Positions 26,661 through 34,547 of a stretch of DNA of 64,000 nt are shown one piece after another. Positions within the stretch are counted from its first letter, which is position 1; each line of letters starts with the position of its first letter. The notes beneath the pieces are model-generated. The model saw only the letters and a program-made list of their open reading frames with translations. It did not search any database and was not told the DNA's origin. Source of the stretch: Pantoea alhagi (lineage in GTDB: Bacteria > Pseudomonadota > Gammaproteobacteria > Enterobacterales > Enterobacteriaceae). Where the stretch lies: positions 3,782,001-3,846,000 of the forward strand of contig NZ_CP019706.1 in assembly GCF_002101395.1 (NCBI RefSeq), in the 5' to 3' direction. A program made the translations under genes and the position numbers.

Positions 26661-26800
26661 ATCGCCTCCTGAGTCATTGTCTTCTTTCATTCAAGACAGC
26701 TTCAGGCTGGAGCGCAAGCCTGTTCAGAAAATTCATGCTATCTGCCAATAAGCCAGCATCTGTGTCTTGCGGGGGGATAGCGGCTCCTTTGTTAGTCCAC

Positions 26801-26818
26801 GTTAAGGTTTTACTAAGG
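26801..26818 (+). promoter_or_regulatory. Candidate PmrA (BasR) box upstream of eptA-like gene
   Basis: GTTAAGG and ACTAAGG form a direct repeat with an 11-base period (26801-26807, 26812-26818). This resembles the PmrA arrangement of two TTAA-type half-sites with a 5-base spacer; the second half is imperfect. A TAAAAT -10-like box follows at 26823-26828. Confidence 0.4.
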
Positions 26819-26863
26819 TTTTTAAAATAGTCTGCGCGAAACTCCTCCACTTTTATTTTGATT

Positions 26864-28498
26864 ATGCAGATGCTGAAAAAAATACGCTGTAATGATTCTG
26901 TGTTTCTTATTGGTTGCACCCTGTTTTTTACTTTTATTCTTAACGCGCAGTTTATTATTCGTGCGGCAGAAAGAACGCCTCTCCTCCGTTTGCACGATTA
27001 TCTGTTCCTCGCCACCATTCCAGTGGTGCTGTTTTGCGCTTTTATGGTGGTTTTTAATCTGTTGGCATTGCCCTGGATCCGTAAGCCGCTGCTGATTATT
27101 TTGCTGCTGTGCGGCGCGGCGGCAAATTACTTTATGTATAGCTTCGGTACGGTTATTGACACCAATATGGTGCAAAACGTTTTTGAAACGGATTTACAGG
27201 AGGCCTCTGCCCTGCTTAGCCTGCGCTACGTGCTCTGGCTGCTGGTACTGGGCGTTATACCTGCGTTAGTGATAAGTGCCACCCGCATCACGCGGACGCG
27301 CCCGTGGTGGTTTACGCTGGCGAGACGGGCGTTATGGTGTGTCGGCTCCATCCTGGTGATTTTGCTGATAGCGGCGCTGATGTATAAAGACTACGCCTCT
27401 CTGTTTCGCAATAACAAAGGGCTGGTGAAAATGGTAACGCCAGTAAATGTAGTCAGCGGCGTCATTCACTATGCCGACGATCGCTGGTTGCAGGGTAATC
27501 AAGATCTGGTGCGCATAGGCCAGGACGCCCATAAAGGTCCACTGGTCAAAGCAGCCGGGAAAAAGACGCTGGTTATTTTTGTGCTGGGCGAAACGGCGCG
27601 TGCGGAAAACTTTTCACTTGGTGGCTACAGCCGTGAGACCAACCCCAAACTGAAACAGCAGCAGGTCATTTACTATCCTCACGCCAGCTCATGCGGAACA
27701 GAAACCGCTATTTCCGTGCCCTGTATGTTTTCAGGCATGACGCGTTCGCAATATAACGCTAACCTGGCGCGACATCAGGAAGGGCTGATGGATGTACTGG
27801 CACATGCTGGCGTCAACGTGATGTGGCGCGAGAACGATGGCGGCTGTAAAGGCGCCTGCAACCGTATTCCACATACCGATATGACCTTATGGAAACTGAC
27901 GGATATTTGCCACAACGACTACTGCCTGGATGAGGTTCTGCTGCACCGTTTATCGCATTATATTGATAGTCTTAAGGATGACTCGGTGATCGTGCTGCAT
28001 CAAATGGGCAGCCACGGCCCCGCCTACTATTTACGTTATCCTCCGGCTATGCGACAGTTCACTCCTACCTGCGACAGTAAACAAATCCAGGATTGCGATC
28101 ATCAGGCATTAGTAAACACCTATGATAATTCGCTGCTTTACACCGACGCCATGCTGAGCGATACCATCGATCTGTTAAAGTCTTATCAGGATCGTTTTAA
28201 TGTGGCGCTGATCTATCTTTCGGATCATGGCGAATCACTGGGCGAACACGGTATGTATCTGCACGGTACGCCTTATCTGTTTGCTCCCAGCCAGCAGACG
28301 CATATTCCTTTCCTGCTGTGGCTCTCTTCCGATTATGCCCGGACTTATGGCGTTGATGAGTCCTGTCTGCGCCAGCATGCGCAGCAGGATGAGGTTTCAC
28401 AGGATAATGTTTTCCATACGCTGCTGGGCATGGTCAACATTCAGACTGCGTTGTATCAGCCCCGTCTTGATTTGCTTAAGGTCTGTCAGGCGCATTAG
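26864..28498 (+). CDS. eptA: Lipid A phosphoethanolamine transferase, EptA/PmrC type
   Basis: 544 residues from ATG 26864 (MQMLKKIRC); ATG 26870 is an alternative and no strong ribosome-binding site decides. About five N-terminal membrane helices (within residues 1-172) precede a periplasmic alkaline-phosphatase-like domain. Catalytic features: LGETARAENF (metal Glu about 243), SCGTETAISVPCMFS (nucleophile Thr about 279) and SDHGESLGEHGMYLHG (Asp/His ligands). Multiple paired cysteines fit the periplasmic disulfides of this family. It adds phosphoethanolamine to lipid A, lowering affinity for polymyxin and defensins. E. coli has no such gene between ydhL and nemR. Confidence 0.9.
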   Translation: MQMLKKIRCNDSVFLIGCTLFFTFILNAQFIIRAAERTPLLRLHDYLFLATIPVVLFCAFMVVFNLLALPWIRKPLLIILLLCGAAANYFMYSFGTVIDTNMVQNVFETDLQEASALLSLRYVLWLLVLGVIPALVISATRITRTRPWWFTLARRALWCVGSILVILLIAALMYKDYASLFRNNKGLVKMVTPVNVVSGVIHYADDRWLQGNQDLVRIGQDAHKGPLVKAAGKKTLVIFVLGETARAENFSLGGYSRETNPKLKQQQVIYYPHASSCGTETAISVPCMFSGMTRSQYNANLARHQEGLMDVLAHAGVNVMWRENDGGCKGACNRIPHTDMTLWKLTDICHNDYCLDEVLLHRLSHYIDSLKDDSVIVLHQMGSHGPAYYLRYPPAMRQFTPTCDSKQIQDCDHQALVNTYDNSLLYTDAMLSDTIDLLKSYQDRFNVALIYLSDHGESLGEHGMYLHGTPYLFAPSQQTHIPFLLWLSSDYARTYGVDESCLRQHAQQDEVSQDNVFHTLLGMVNIQTALYQPRLDLLKVCQAH

Positions 28499-28506
28499 GG
28501 TTGCAT

Positions 28507-28522
28507 TAGACCAACTGGTCTA
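28507..28522. promoter_or_regulatory. NemR box upstream of nemR
   Basis: TAGACC-AACT-GGTCTA is an inverted repeat of 6-bp arms. It agrees with the operator recalled for NemR in E. coli and lies 15 bases before the nemR start, in position for autorepression. Confidence 0.8.
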
Positions 28523-28536
28523 TTACCCTGAGCCCT

Positions 28537-29127
28537 ATGAGTAAATCGATCCGACATGATACCCGTGAACAGCTGCTCGCCATTGGCGAGCAGCTCTGTT
28601 TGCAACGTGGCTTTACCGGCATGGGCCTGAATGAATTGCTCAGTCAGGCCAGCGTGCCGAAGGGATCGTTTTATCATTATTTCCGATCCAAGGAAGCTTT
28701 TGGCGTCGCCATGCTTGAGCGCTATTTTAGCGCTGTGCGACGTAGCATGCTGATCTGGTTTGATTCACCTGTGCCGCCGCGCCAGCGTCTGCTTGACTAT
28801 TATCGTCAGGCGGAACAGCGTTTTCATGAAACCGGCCATATTGAAAACTGCCTGGCGGTTAAAATCTCTGCCGAGGTTTGCGACCTGTCAGAAGAGATGA
28901 GAGTAGCGCTGGAACAGGGAGCCGCAGCTCAAATAGCAATTCTGACTATGACGCTGCGCACCGCTGTTTTGCAGGGTGAAGTTCGCCTTTTCTGCCCGCC
29001 TGAGGCTATGGCGCAAACGCTTTATTCTCTCTGGCTGGGTGCCAGCCTGCAGAGCAAAATAGGGCGCGATGGCAGTGCGTTAACGCATGCGTTTCAGGCA
29101 ATTTTACAGCTCTTGCCGGAAAGTTAA
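28537..29127 (+). CDS. nemR: NemR, TetR-family electrophile/hypochlorite-sensing repressor
   Basis: 196 residues. The DNA-binding block RGFTGMGLNELLSQASVPKGSFYHYFRSKEAF spans about 25-56 (key: VPKGSFYHYFRSKEAFGVAML). The regulatory cysteine that reacts with bleach and quinones in E. coli (Cys106) is kept as Cys105 in IENCLAVK. In E. coli nemR controls nemA and gloA, which follow it. Here nemA is missing and gloA follows after 124 bases, so NemR seems to serve gloA and itself. Confidence 0.93.
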   Translation: MSKSIRHDTREQLLAIGEQLCLQRGFTGMGLNELLSQASVPKGSFYHYFRSKEAFGVAMLERYFSAVRRSMLIWFDSPVPPRQRLLDYYRQAEQRFHETGHIENCLAVKISAEVCDLSEEMRVALEQGAAAQIAILTMTLRTAVLQGEVRLFCPPEAMAQTLYSLWLGASLQSKIGRDGSALTHAFQAILQLLPES

Positions 29128-29148
29128 TAAAAAAACCTGTTTTCAAGA

Positions 29149-29158
29149 AGACCGGTCT
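29149..29158. promoter_or_regulatory. Palindrome AGACCGGTCT upstream of gloA
   Basis: It contains the same AGACC and GGTCT half-sites as the NemR box, but without the 4-base centre, and is followed by A to complete GGTCTA. It lies 94 bases before gloA. It could be a degenerate NemR site or part of a hairpin. Confidence 0.35.
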
Positions 29159-29251
29159 ACTCATTATTGGCCGGAACTCCCGGTTGGCCACAGGCGGCTA
29201 TACTAAGCTTTTTTGACCGTCATCGGATGATGACACCTTTTGGAGACTATT

Positions 29252-29659
29252 ATGCGCTTACTTCATACCATGCTGCGCGTTGGCGATATGCAACGCTCAC
29301 TTGATTTTTACACCCGTGTGCTGGGCATGCGTCTGCTGCGTGAAAGCGAAAACCAGGAGTATAAATACAACCTGGCGTTTGTAGGCTATACCGACGAAAG
29401 CGAAGGCGCAGTGATTGAGCTGACCTATAACTGGGGCGTTGATCAATATGACCTTGGCAACGCCTATGGGCATATCGCGCTTGGGGTAGACGATGTTGCC
29501 GCCACCTGCGAAAGAATTCGTCAGGCTGGCGGTAAGGTGACCCGCGAAGCTGGCCCGGTGAAAGGCGGCAGCACCATTATCGCCTTTGTAGAAGATCCAG
29601 ACGGTTATAAAATCGAACTGATTGAAAACCAACATGCCGGTCATGGCCTCGGCAACTAA
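29252..29659 (+). CDS. gloA: Glyoxalase I (lactoylglutathione lyase)
   Basis: 135 residues, as in E. coli GloA. Metal ligands are visible as His5 (MRLLH), Glu56 (AVIELTYNWG), His74 (AYGHIAL) and Glu122 (YKIELIE). It isomerises the methylglyoxal-glutathione hemithioacetal to S-lactoylglutathione; the E. coli enzyme uses nickel. ATG at 29252 is preferred to the codon at 29240. It follows nemR, in keeping with induction by reactive aldehydes, and has its own terminator. Confidence 0.96.
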   Translation: MRLLHTMLRVGDMQRSLDFYTRVLGMRLLRESENQEYKYNLAFVGYTDESEGAVIELTYNWGVDQYDLGNAYGHIALGVDDVAATCERIRQAGGKVTREAGPVKGGSTIIAFVEDPDGYKIELIENQHAGHGLGN

Positions 29660-29664
29660 GTTTT

Positions 29665-29693
29665 CAGGGCGCCTTCCGGCGCCCTGCTTTTCC
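29665..29693 (+). terminator. gloA terminator
   Basis: CAGGGCGCC (29665-29673) pairs with GGCGCCCTG (29678-29686), loop TTCC, followed by CTTTTCC. Confidence 0.85.
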
Positions 29694-29760
29694 CCGCTGC
29701 TGCAACCCCTGCGGAAATTTGCCATAATGCGCGCTGCATTTTTTCGCCAATGAGATCCTG

Positions 29761-30456
29761 ATGTCTGAATCGAAACAACTGAACGCTTTATCTGACCGCT
29801 TCCGCGGGTTTTATCCGGTAGTTATTGATATTGAAAGCGCCGGATTTAATGCCAAAACCGATGCACTGCTGGAAATTGCCGCCGTTACATTGAAAATGGA
29901 TGAAGATGGTTGGTTACAGCTTGACCAGACGCTGCATTTTCACGTAGAGCCTTTTGAGGGCGCGATTCTGCATCCGGAGGCGCTGGCGTTCAATGGTATC
30001 GATCCTGATAATCCGCTGCGCGGCGCGGTTAATGAATATGATGCGCTGCACGCTATCTTTAAGCAGGTGCGTAAAGGCATGAAAGATCAGGGCTGCAACC
30101 GCGCCATCGTCGTGGCGCATAACGCCAATTTCGATCACAGCTTTATGATGGCTGCCGCCGAACGGACTGCATTAAAGCGTAATCCTTTTCATCCTTTCGC
30201 CACCTTCGATACCGCCGCCCTGAGCGGGCTGGTGGTTGGCCAGACGGTGCTGGCGAAAGCCTGTAAGGCGGCGGGCATCGCTTTTGATGCCAGTCAGGCG
30301 CACTCGGCGCTGTATGATACTGAGCGCACTGCCGAACTGTTTTGCGAGCTTGTCAACCGCTGGAAACGTCTGGGCGGCTGGCCGCCGCTGCCGGTGGCCG
30401 ATGAGCAGCCAGTGGATGAACAACCTGTCGATGCAGAAATCAGCGACAGCGAATAA
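29761..30456 (+). CDS. rnt: Ribonuclease T
   Basis: 231 residues of the DEDDh exonuclease family: Asp and Glu in VVIDIESAGFNAKTDALLE (about 21-23 of the motif DIE), Asp in AHNANFDHSFM, and His/Asp in SQAHSALYDTERTAELF. It trims the 3' ends of tRNA (including CCA turnover), 5S and 23S rRNA. It is about 16 residues longer than E. coli RNase T because of an acidic tail with a repeated DEQPV motif. Downstream lhr of E. coli is absent and grxD is reached directly. Confidence 0.95.
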   Translation: MSESKQLNALSDRFRGFYPVVIDIESAGFNAKTDALLEIAAVTLKMDEDGWLQLDQTLHFHVEPFEGAILHPEALAFNGIDPDNPLRGAVNEYDALHAIFKQVRKGMKDQGCNRAIVVAHNANFDHSFMMAAAERTALKRNPFHPFATFDTAALSGLVVGQTVLAKACKAAGIAFDASQAHSALYDTERTAELFCELVNRWKRLGGWPPLPVADEQPVDEQPVDAEISDSE

Positions 30457-30471
30457 GCGCTCAACAGCCGT

Positions 30472-30497
30472 AAAAAAGGGTGCCTGAGGCACCCTTT
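30472..30497. terminator. Bidirectional terminator rnt/grxD
   Basis: GGGTGCC (30478-30484) and GGCACCC (30488-30494) with A6 on the left and TTT on the right. It is strongest for grxD on the minus strand. Confidence 0.85.
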
Positions 30498-30520
30498 GTG
30501 GTTTAATGCGGGATAACAAC

Positions 30521-30853
30521 TTATTCCGCTTCTTTATATTTTTCTGCAGTTTCTTTGATCAGCGTCTGCAGTTCGCCGCGCTGGAACATTTCGATTACGA
30601 TATCGCAACCGCCAACCAGCTCGCCATCTACCCACAGCTGTGGGAAGGTCGGCCAGTTAGCATATTTCGGCAGTTCAGCACGGATGTCAGGATTTTGCAG
30701 AATATCCACATAGGCGAAGCGCTCACCGCAGGCGGAAAGCGCCTGGACCGTTTGCGCAGAAAAGCCGCAGCTTGGTAACTTTGGCGAGCCTTTCATATAG
30801 AGCAGAATCGGATTTTCTGCGATCTGGCGTTGAATTTTTTCAACAGTACTCAT
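30521..30853 (-). CDS. grxD: Monothiol glutaredoxin GrxD (Grx4)
   Basis: 110 residues. The monothiol CGFS active site (Cys29 in SPKLPSCGFS) and the glutathione-binding blocks WPTFPQLWVDGELVGGCDI are intact. CGFS glutaredoxins bind a [2Fe-2S] cluster with glutathione and pass it to apo-proteins or form heterodimers with BolA. It converges with rnt across a shared terminator. The protein is slightly shorter at its C-terminus than E. coli GrxD (115). Confidence 0.96.
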   Translation of the reverse strand: MSTVEKIQRQIAENPILLYMKGSPKLPSCGFSAQTVQALSACGERFAYVDILQNPDIRAELPKYANWPTFPQLWVDGELVGGCDIVIEMFQRGELQTLIKETAEKYKEAE

Positions 30854-31214
30854 AATTGCCTTCCTTAAATAGCATGCTTCGTGTCTATTGATTGTAGCGA
30901 CTGTAGCGGGTTGCTGAAAACGACATTTTCTGTAAGGTTAAATAATGCTGGTTATTGTACCGGTTTATCAGGCCAAAATAACATCAGCCTGGGCGATTTC
31001 CTCAGCGAGGATTAATACCTGGCAATAAATTTGCTGAGATAAACACCTGACTATGCTTATTTTTACATCTGTATGCATTTAAAGTTTATTTGATTAAAAA
31101 AGGCTTTATCTTTTCGGAAAAAGTTCGATTAGAATTGCCCATCAGGAGTCTGCCCTGTGTGGCAGAAATAAGATTAACCTTGCGCTATCACTGCGCTTTG
31201 AGTGTAACCACACC
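30854..31214. other. 361-base AT-rich region grxD-mepH
   Basis: It separates two divergent genes and should contain both promoters. I see no gene, no strong repeat and no operator I can name. Confidence 0.5.
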
Positions 31215-32033
31215 ATGCGTTTATTGATTACGCTTTTTATGCTGGCCATGGCTCAACTGTTTTTCAACGTTGCCCATGCCTCACCGCAGGCCCCGGTAAA
31301 GGCCAGCCAGCATAAAGTTGATAAAAAAGCCGCCCGTGACGATGACCGCCGCAAGCGTCGGACGGTAAAAACAATCAGTAAAAAAAACCGTACGGCCAGC
31401 GTTGAAAAAAACAAAGTAAAGAAAAAAAGCAAACCGGCCGCCGTTGCCGCAACCAGCGTAAAAAAAAGCCGCGCATCGGTGAAAACCACCAGCGTGAAAA
31501 AAAGCAGCCTCAAGAAAATCAGCAGCAAAAAAGGCTTGCAGCGCTATGGTCGCCAGCGTGGCGATAAGAAAACGGCAGCGGCCAGGCGGGGGCCGCTGGA
31601 GATGAGCAAAGCGCACCGTGAACGCTATCAAAAAGCGCGTGAAACCGCGATGAACAAACTGATGAGCCAGTTAGGAAAGCCCTATTTATGGGGAGGCACC
31701 TCACCCCATACCGGCTTCGACTGCAGCGGTCTGGTCTGGTATGCCTATAAAGATGTGGTGAAATTCAAGATCCCCCGCACCGCGAATGAAATGTATCATC
31801 TGCGTGATGCGGCCCCCATTAACCGTGAAGCGCTGGAAAAAGGCGATCTGGTGTTTTTCCGCATCAATAACCGTGGCGCAGCCGATCACGTTGGCGTCTA
31901 TCTGGGCAATGGTCGTTTTATCCAGTCGCCGCGTACCGGTAAAGATATTCAGATTAGCCAGCTTAGTGATGATTACTGGCAGCGGCACTATGTTGGCGCG
32001 CGTCGCGTTATGACGCCGCGCACCATTCGCTAA
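31215..32033 (+). CDS. mepH: MepH (YdhO), NlpC/P60 murein DD-endopeptidase
   Basis: 272 residues with a signal peptide (about 1-22, ending AHA). A strongly basic Lys/Ser-rich linker covers about 25-125, then the NlpC/P60 domain. The catalytic Cys170 lies in TGFDCSGLVWYAY, His225 in AADHVGVYL, and a third polar residue (Gln237) in RFIQSP. The family cleaves D-Ala-mDAP cross-links to let peptidoglycan grow. The linker DNA has at least four runs of seven or eight A. The gene keeps its E. coli place, but sodB no longer follows it. Confidence 0.95.
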   Translation: MRLLITLFMLAMAQLFFNVAHASPQAPVKASQHKVDKKAARDDDRRKRRTVKTISKKNRTASVEKNKVKKKSKPAAVAATSVKKSRASVKTTSVKKSSLKKISSKKGLQRYGRQRGDKKTAAARRGPLEMSKAHRERYQKARETAMNKLMSQLGKPYLWGGTSPHTGFDCSGLVWYAYKDVVKFKIPRTANEMYHLRDAAPINREALEKGDLVFFRINNRGAADHVGVYLGNGRFIQSPRTGKDIQISQLSDDYWQRHYVGARRVMTPRTIR

Positions 32034-32036
32034 CGC

Positions 32037-32046
32037 GTTGCGCAAC
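32037..32046. repeat. GTTGCGCAAC palindrome, copy 2 (after mepH)
   Basis: Perfect 10-bp palindrome between the mepH stop codon and its terminator. It is identical to four other intergenic copies. Confidence 0.5.
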
Positions 32047-32076
32047 AAAAAAGCCTGTCTCATGACAGGCTTTTTT
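32047..32076. terminator. Bidirectional terminator mepH/ynhF
   Basis: GCCTGTC (32053-32059) and GACAGGC (32064-32070), loop TCAT, flanked by A6 and T6. Confidence 0.92.
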
Positions 32077-32092
32077 ATACTTCGCGCGGCGC

Positions 32093-32182
32093 TCAGTGCA
32101 TAACGGCAGTGAAGCTAAACGCCATAATCATCAGCAATGCCACGACGGTAGTACCTATTGATAGTTTTAAATCGGTGTTCAT
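32093..32182 (-). CDS. ynhF: YnhF, 29-residue membrane protein
   Basis: The frame from ATG 32182 to TGA 32093 reads MNTDLKLSIGTTVVALLMIM and nine further residues, ending AVMH. It has the same length and layout as E. coli YnhF (MSTDLKF..., 29 residues): a short charged start and one membrane helix. AAGGAGAGG just upstream is a strong ribosome-binding site, and a terminator lies directly after the stop. YnhF is a stress-related small inner-membrane protein of unknown function. It is too short to be found by length-based gene calling. Confidence 0.88.
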   Translation of the reverse strand: MNTDLKLSIGTTVVALLMIMAFSFTAVMH

Positions 32183-32288
32183 CTGGCCTCTCCTTTACCC
32201 ACATAAATTGTAACGTTATAGATTTTCCCATACTCCCTGGTAAAAATCTCGTTTTCTTTGCGCCAGCTTGGTAGAATCCCCGCCTTGC

Positions 32289-32298
32289 GTTGCGCAAC
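32289..32298. repeat. GTTGCGCAAC palindrome, copy 3 (ynhF-purR)
   Basis: Here the symmetry extends to 12 bp, CGTTGCGCAACG (32288-32299). It lies between the divergent ynhF and purR genes. Confidence 0.5.
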
Positions 32299-32405
32299 GA
32301 CAAAAAACCACCGTTGGCAGCCCTTTTTTAAAGACGTCCCGCCAGTCAGACGTACCTCAGCCCGCATAATGACAACCTCAACGCGCGCTGAATAACGCTA
32401 TGTGG

Positions 32406-32421
32406 ACGCAAACGATTAACA
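32406..32421. promoter_or_regulatory. PUR box, PurR operator of purR
   Basis: ACGCAAACGATTAACA matches the first nine bases of the PUR box ACGCAAACGTTTGCGT exactly and part of the second half. It lies 46 bases upstream of the purR start, fitting autorepression. Confidence 0.75.
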
Positions 32422-32466
32422 TTAGCCTTATCAAAATATTAGGATAGGCGCAGGAGTATCTTTTTA

Positions 32467-33492
32467 ATGGCAACAATCAAAGATGTCGCGAAGCGTGCCG
32501 GCGTTTCCACCACCACGGTATCGCACGTCATCAATAAAACCCGTTTTGTCGCGGAAGAAACCCGTGAGGCCGTGTGGGCAGCCATCAAAGAACTACACTA
32601 TTCGCCCAGTGCGGTCGCACGCAGCCTGAAGGTTAACCACACTAAATCGATCGGTCTGCTGGCAACCTCGAGTGAAGCGCCCTATTTTGCTGAAATTATT
32701 GAAGCGGTAGAAACGCGCTGTTTCGCCAGTGGCTATACCCTGATTTTGGGCAACGCCCATAACGATCTACAAAAACAGCAGGCTTATCTGTCAATGATGG
32801 CGCAAAAGCGCGTGGATGGTCTGCTGGTGATGTGTTCTGAGTATCCTGAAGCACTGCTGAAAATGCTTGAGGAAAACCGCAATATTCCCATGGTGGTCAT
32901 GGACTGGGGCGAATCCCGCGGCGATTTTACCGATACCGTGCTGGATAACGCTTTCGAAGGCGGCTATCTCGCCGGGCGCTATTTGATTGAGCGCGGTCAT
33001 CGCGATATCGGCGTGATCCCAGGTCAGATGGAACGTAATACCGGTAGTGGACGCTTTGCCGGCTTTGTAAAAGCGCTGAATGAGGCCAACATCCCGGTAC
33101 GCGAAGAGTGGATTGTACAGGGTGACTTCGAACCTGAGTCAGGCTATCGCGCCATGCAGCAAATTCTGGCGCAAAAGCAGCGCCCTACCGCCGTGTTCTG
33201 CGGCGGGGATATCATGGCAATGGGCGCGATTTGTGCAGCGGATGAAATGGGGTTGCGCGTGCCGCAGGATATTTCGGTTATCGGTTACGATAATGTGCGC
33301 AACGCTCGCTATTTTACCCCGGCGCTGACTACCGTCCACCAGCCCAAAGAGCAGCTGGGCGAAACCGCCTTTGATATGCTGCTGGACAGAATCACCAGCA
33401 AACGCGAAGAGCCGCAAACCATAGAGGTTCATCCCACGCTGATTGAACGTCGCTCCGTCGCCGACGGCCCTTTCCGCGACTATCGTCGTTAA
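32467..33492 (+). CDS. purR: PurR, purine repressor (LacI family)
   Basis: 341 residues, the E. coli length. The DNA-binding domain MATIKDVAKRAGVSTTTVSHV and the hinge helix SPSAVARSLKVNHT are conserved. The ligand domain binds hypoxanthine or guanine as corepressor; blocks such as DWGE and FCGGDIMAMGA are unchanged. It represses purine and some pyrimidine genes. A PUR box in its own promoter suggests autoregulation. E. coli sodB and ydhP, normally upstream, are not here. Confidence 0.97.
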   Translation: MATIKDVAKRAGVSTTTVSHVINKTRFVAEETREAVWAAIKELHYSPSAVARSLKVNHTKSIGLLATSSEAPYFAEIIEAVETRCFASGYTLILGNAHNDLQKQQAYLSMMAQKRVDGLLVMCSEYPEALLKMLEENRNIPMVVMDWGESRGDFTDTVLDNAFEGGYLAGRYLIERGHRDIGVIPGQMERNTGSGRFAGFVKALNEANIPVREEWIVQGDFEPESGYRAMQQILAQKQRPTAVFCGGDIMAMGAICAADEMGLRVPQDISVIGYDNVRNARYFTPALTTVHQPKEQLGETAFDMLLDRITSKREEPQTIEVHPTLIERRSVADGPFRDYRR

Positions 33493-33498
33493 TGCGAT

Positions 33499-33525
33499 GG
33501 CTCAGAAAACCTCCTTTTCTGAGCC
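33499..33525. terminator. Hairpin between convergent purR and punR
   Basis: GGCTCAGAAAA (33499-33509) and TTTTCTGAGCC (33515-33525) form an 11-bp stem with the loop CCTCC. No long T run follows, so it is a likely but not classic terminator. Confidence 0.6.
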
Positions 33526-33527
33526 TG

Positions 33528-34436
33528 TTACTCTTCACGCAGCCATTCCCGGTTGATTGTTTCCGTATCGCCAAGATAGTCCAGCAACCAGCGCAGTGCA
33601 GGTGAATCGCTTTGCTCCGACCAGCTGACGCAACAGAAGCTGTCGGGGAACGGCACCGGCAGCATCAGCTCCGTTAGCTGCCTGGCTTTAAGCAGCGGCG
33701 CGGCAAAATGACCGGGAACCATGCCCACGCACAGCCCGGCACGCAGGCAATCAAACGCGCTTTCCCAGTCCGGCACTACCAGGCGACGCTGATTATCCAG
33801 TGTCCAGGTAGTGCGCCGGGGCAACGCGCGGGAAGTATCCTCCAGCACCAGCGACGGCCATGGGCGAATATCATCCTCCTGTAGCGCAGTGGTAATGCTG
33901 GCTAGAGGATGATCAATGCTAACCACACAACGCCAGTTCAGCGCGCCCATATCGCGGAAGGCGAAGCGCCCTCCCACCGGGATCGCCTGTGTCGCGCCGA
34001 TCGCCACATCAACCCGTTCATCCGCCAGCGCATCCCAGACGCCGTTAAAAACTTCCGGCGTGATCAGCAGCTCCATATCCGGAAAATGTCGGTAAAAATC
34101 GAGCACCAGCTGGCGGGTACGCTGCGGCTTAACGATGCGATCCACAGCAATGCTTAACTGCCCGCGCCAGCCGTTCGCTACCTGCTGGCACTGGCGTCGC
34201 GTGGCCAGCATTTTTTTGATAACAGCCCGCCCTTCACGAATAAAAAGCTCTCCCGCCTCCGTTAATACCACGTCCCGATGACGTCGTTCGAAAAGCGGCA
34301 CCGCCAGCCAGGATTCCAGCTGACGAACCGTATAGCTGATAGCTGAGGGTACACGATGTAACTCTTCGGCGGCGGCGGAAAAGCTGCCATTGCGTGCTAC
34401 GGCATCCACCACTTCCAGTGCATATTCAGACCACAT
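33528..34436 (-). CDS. punR: PunR (YdhB), LysR-family activator of punC
   Basis: 302 residues. The winged helix-turn-helix EYALEVVDAVARNGSFSAAAEELHRVPSAISY lies at about 4-35 (key: GSFSAAAEELHRVPSAISYT). The effector-binding domain follows, ending TINREWLREE. It aligns with E. coli YdhB, renamed PunR, which activates the purine-nucleoside exporter/importer gene punC in response to adenosine. It diverges from punC, the usual LysR arrangement, with 111 bases between. Confidence 0.92.
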   Translation of the reverse strand: MWSEYALEVVDAVARNGSFSAAAEELHRVPSAISYTVRQLESWLAVPLFERRHRDVVLTEAGELFIREGRAVIKKMLATRRQCQQVANGWRGQLSIAVDRIVKPQRTRQLVLDFYRHFPDMELLITPEVFNGVWDALADERVDVAIGATQAIPVGGRFAFRDMGALNWRCVVSIDHPLASITTALQEDDIRPWPSLVLEDTSRALPRRTTWTLDNQRRLVVPDWESAFDCLRAGLCVGMVPGHFAAPLLKARQLTELMLPVPFPDSFCCVSWSEQSDSPALRWLLDYLGDTETINREWLREE

Positions 34437-34547
34437 TTTTTGCCTGCAAAAATTTTGATATCAATCGGCAAATTTTAGCGTTTCACATTCAGAAAAACAT
34501 CCTTTACCCTCGCGCCGTCTGTTCACCTGCTTATAAATGAGAAAGAG

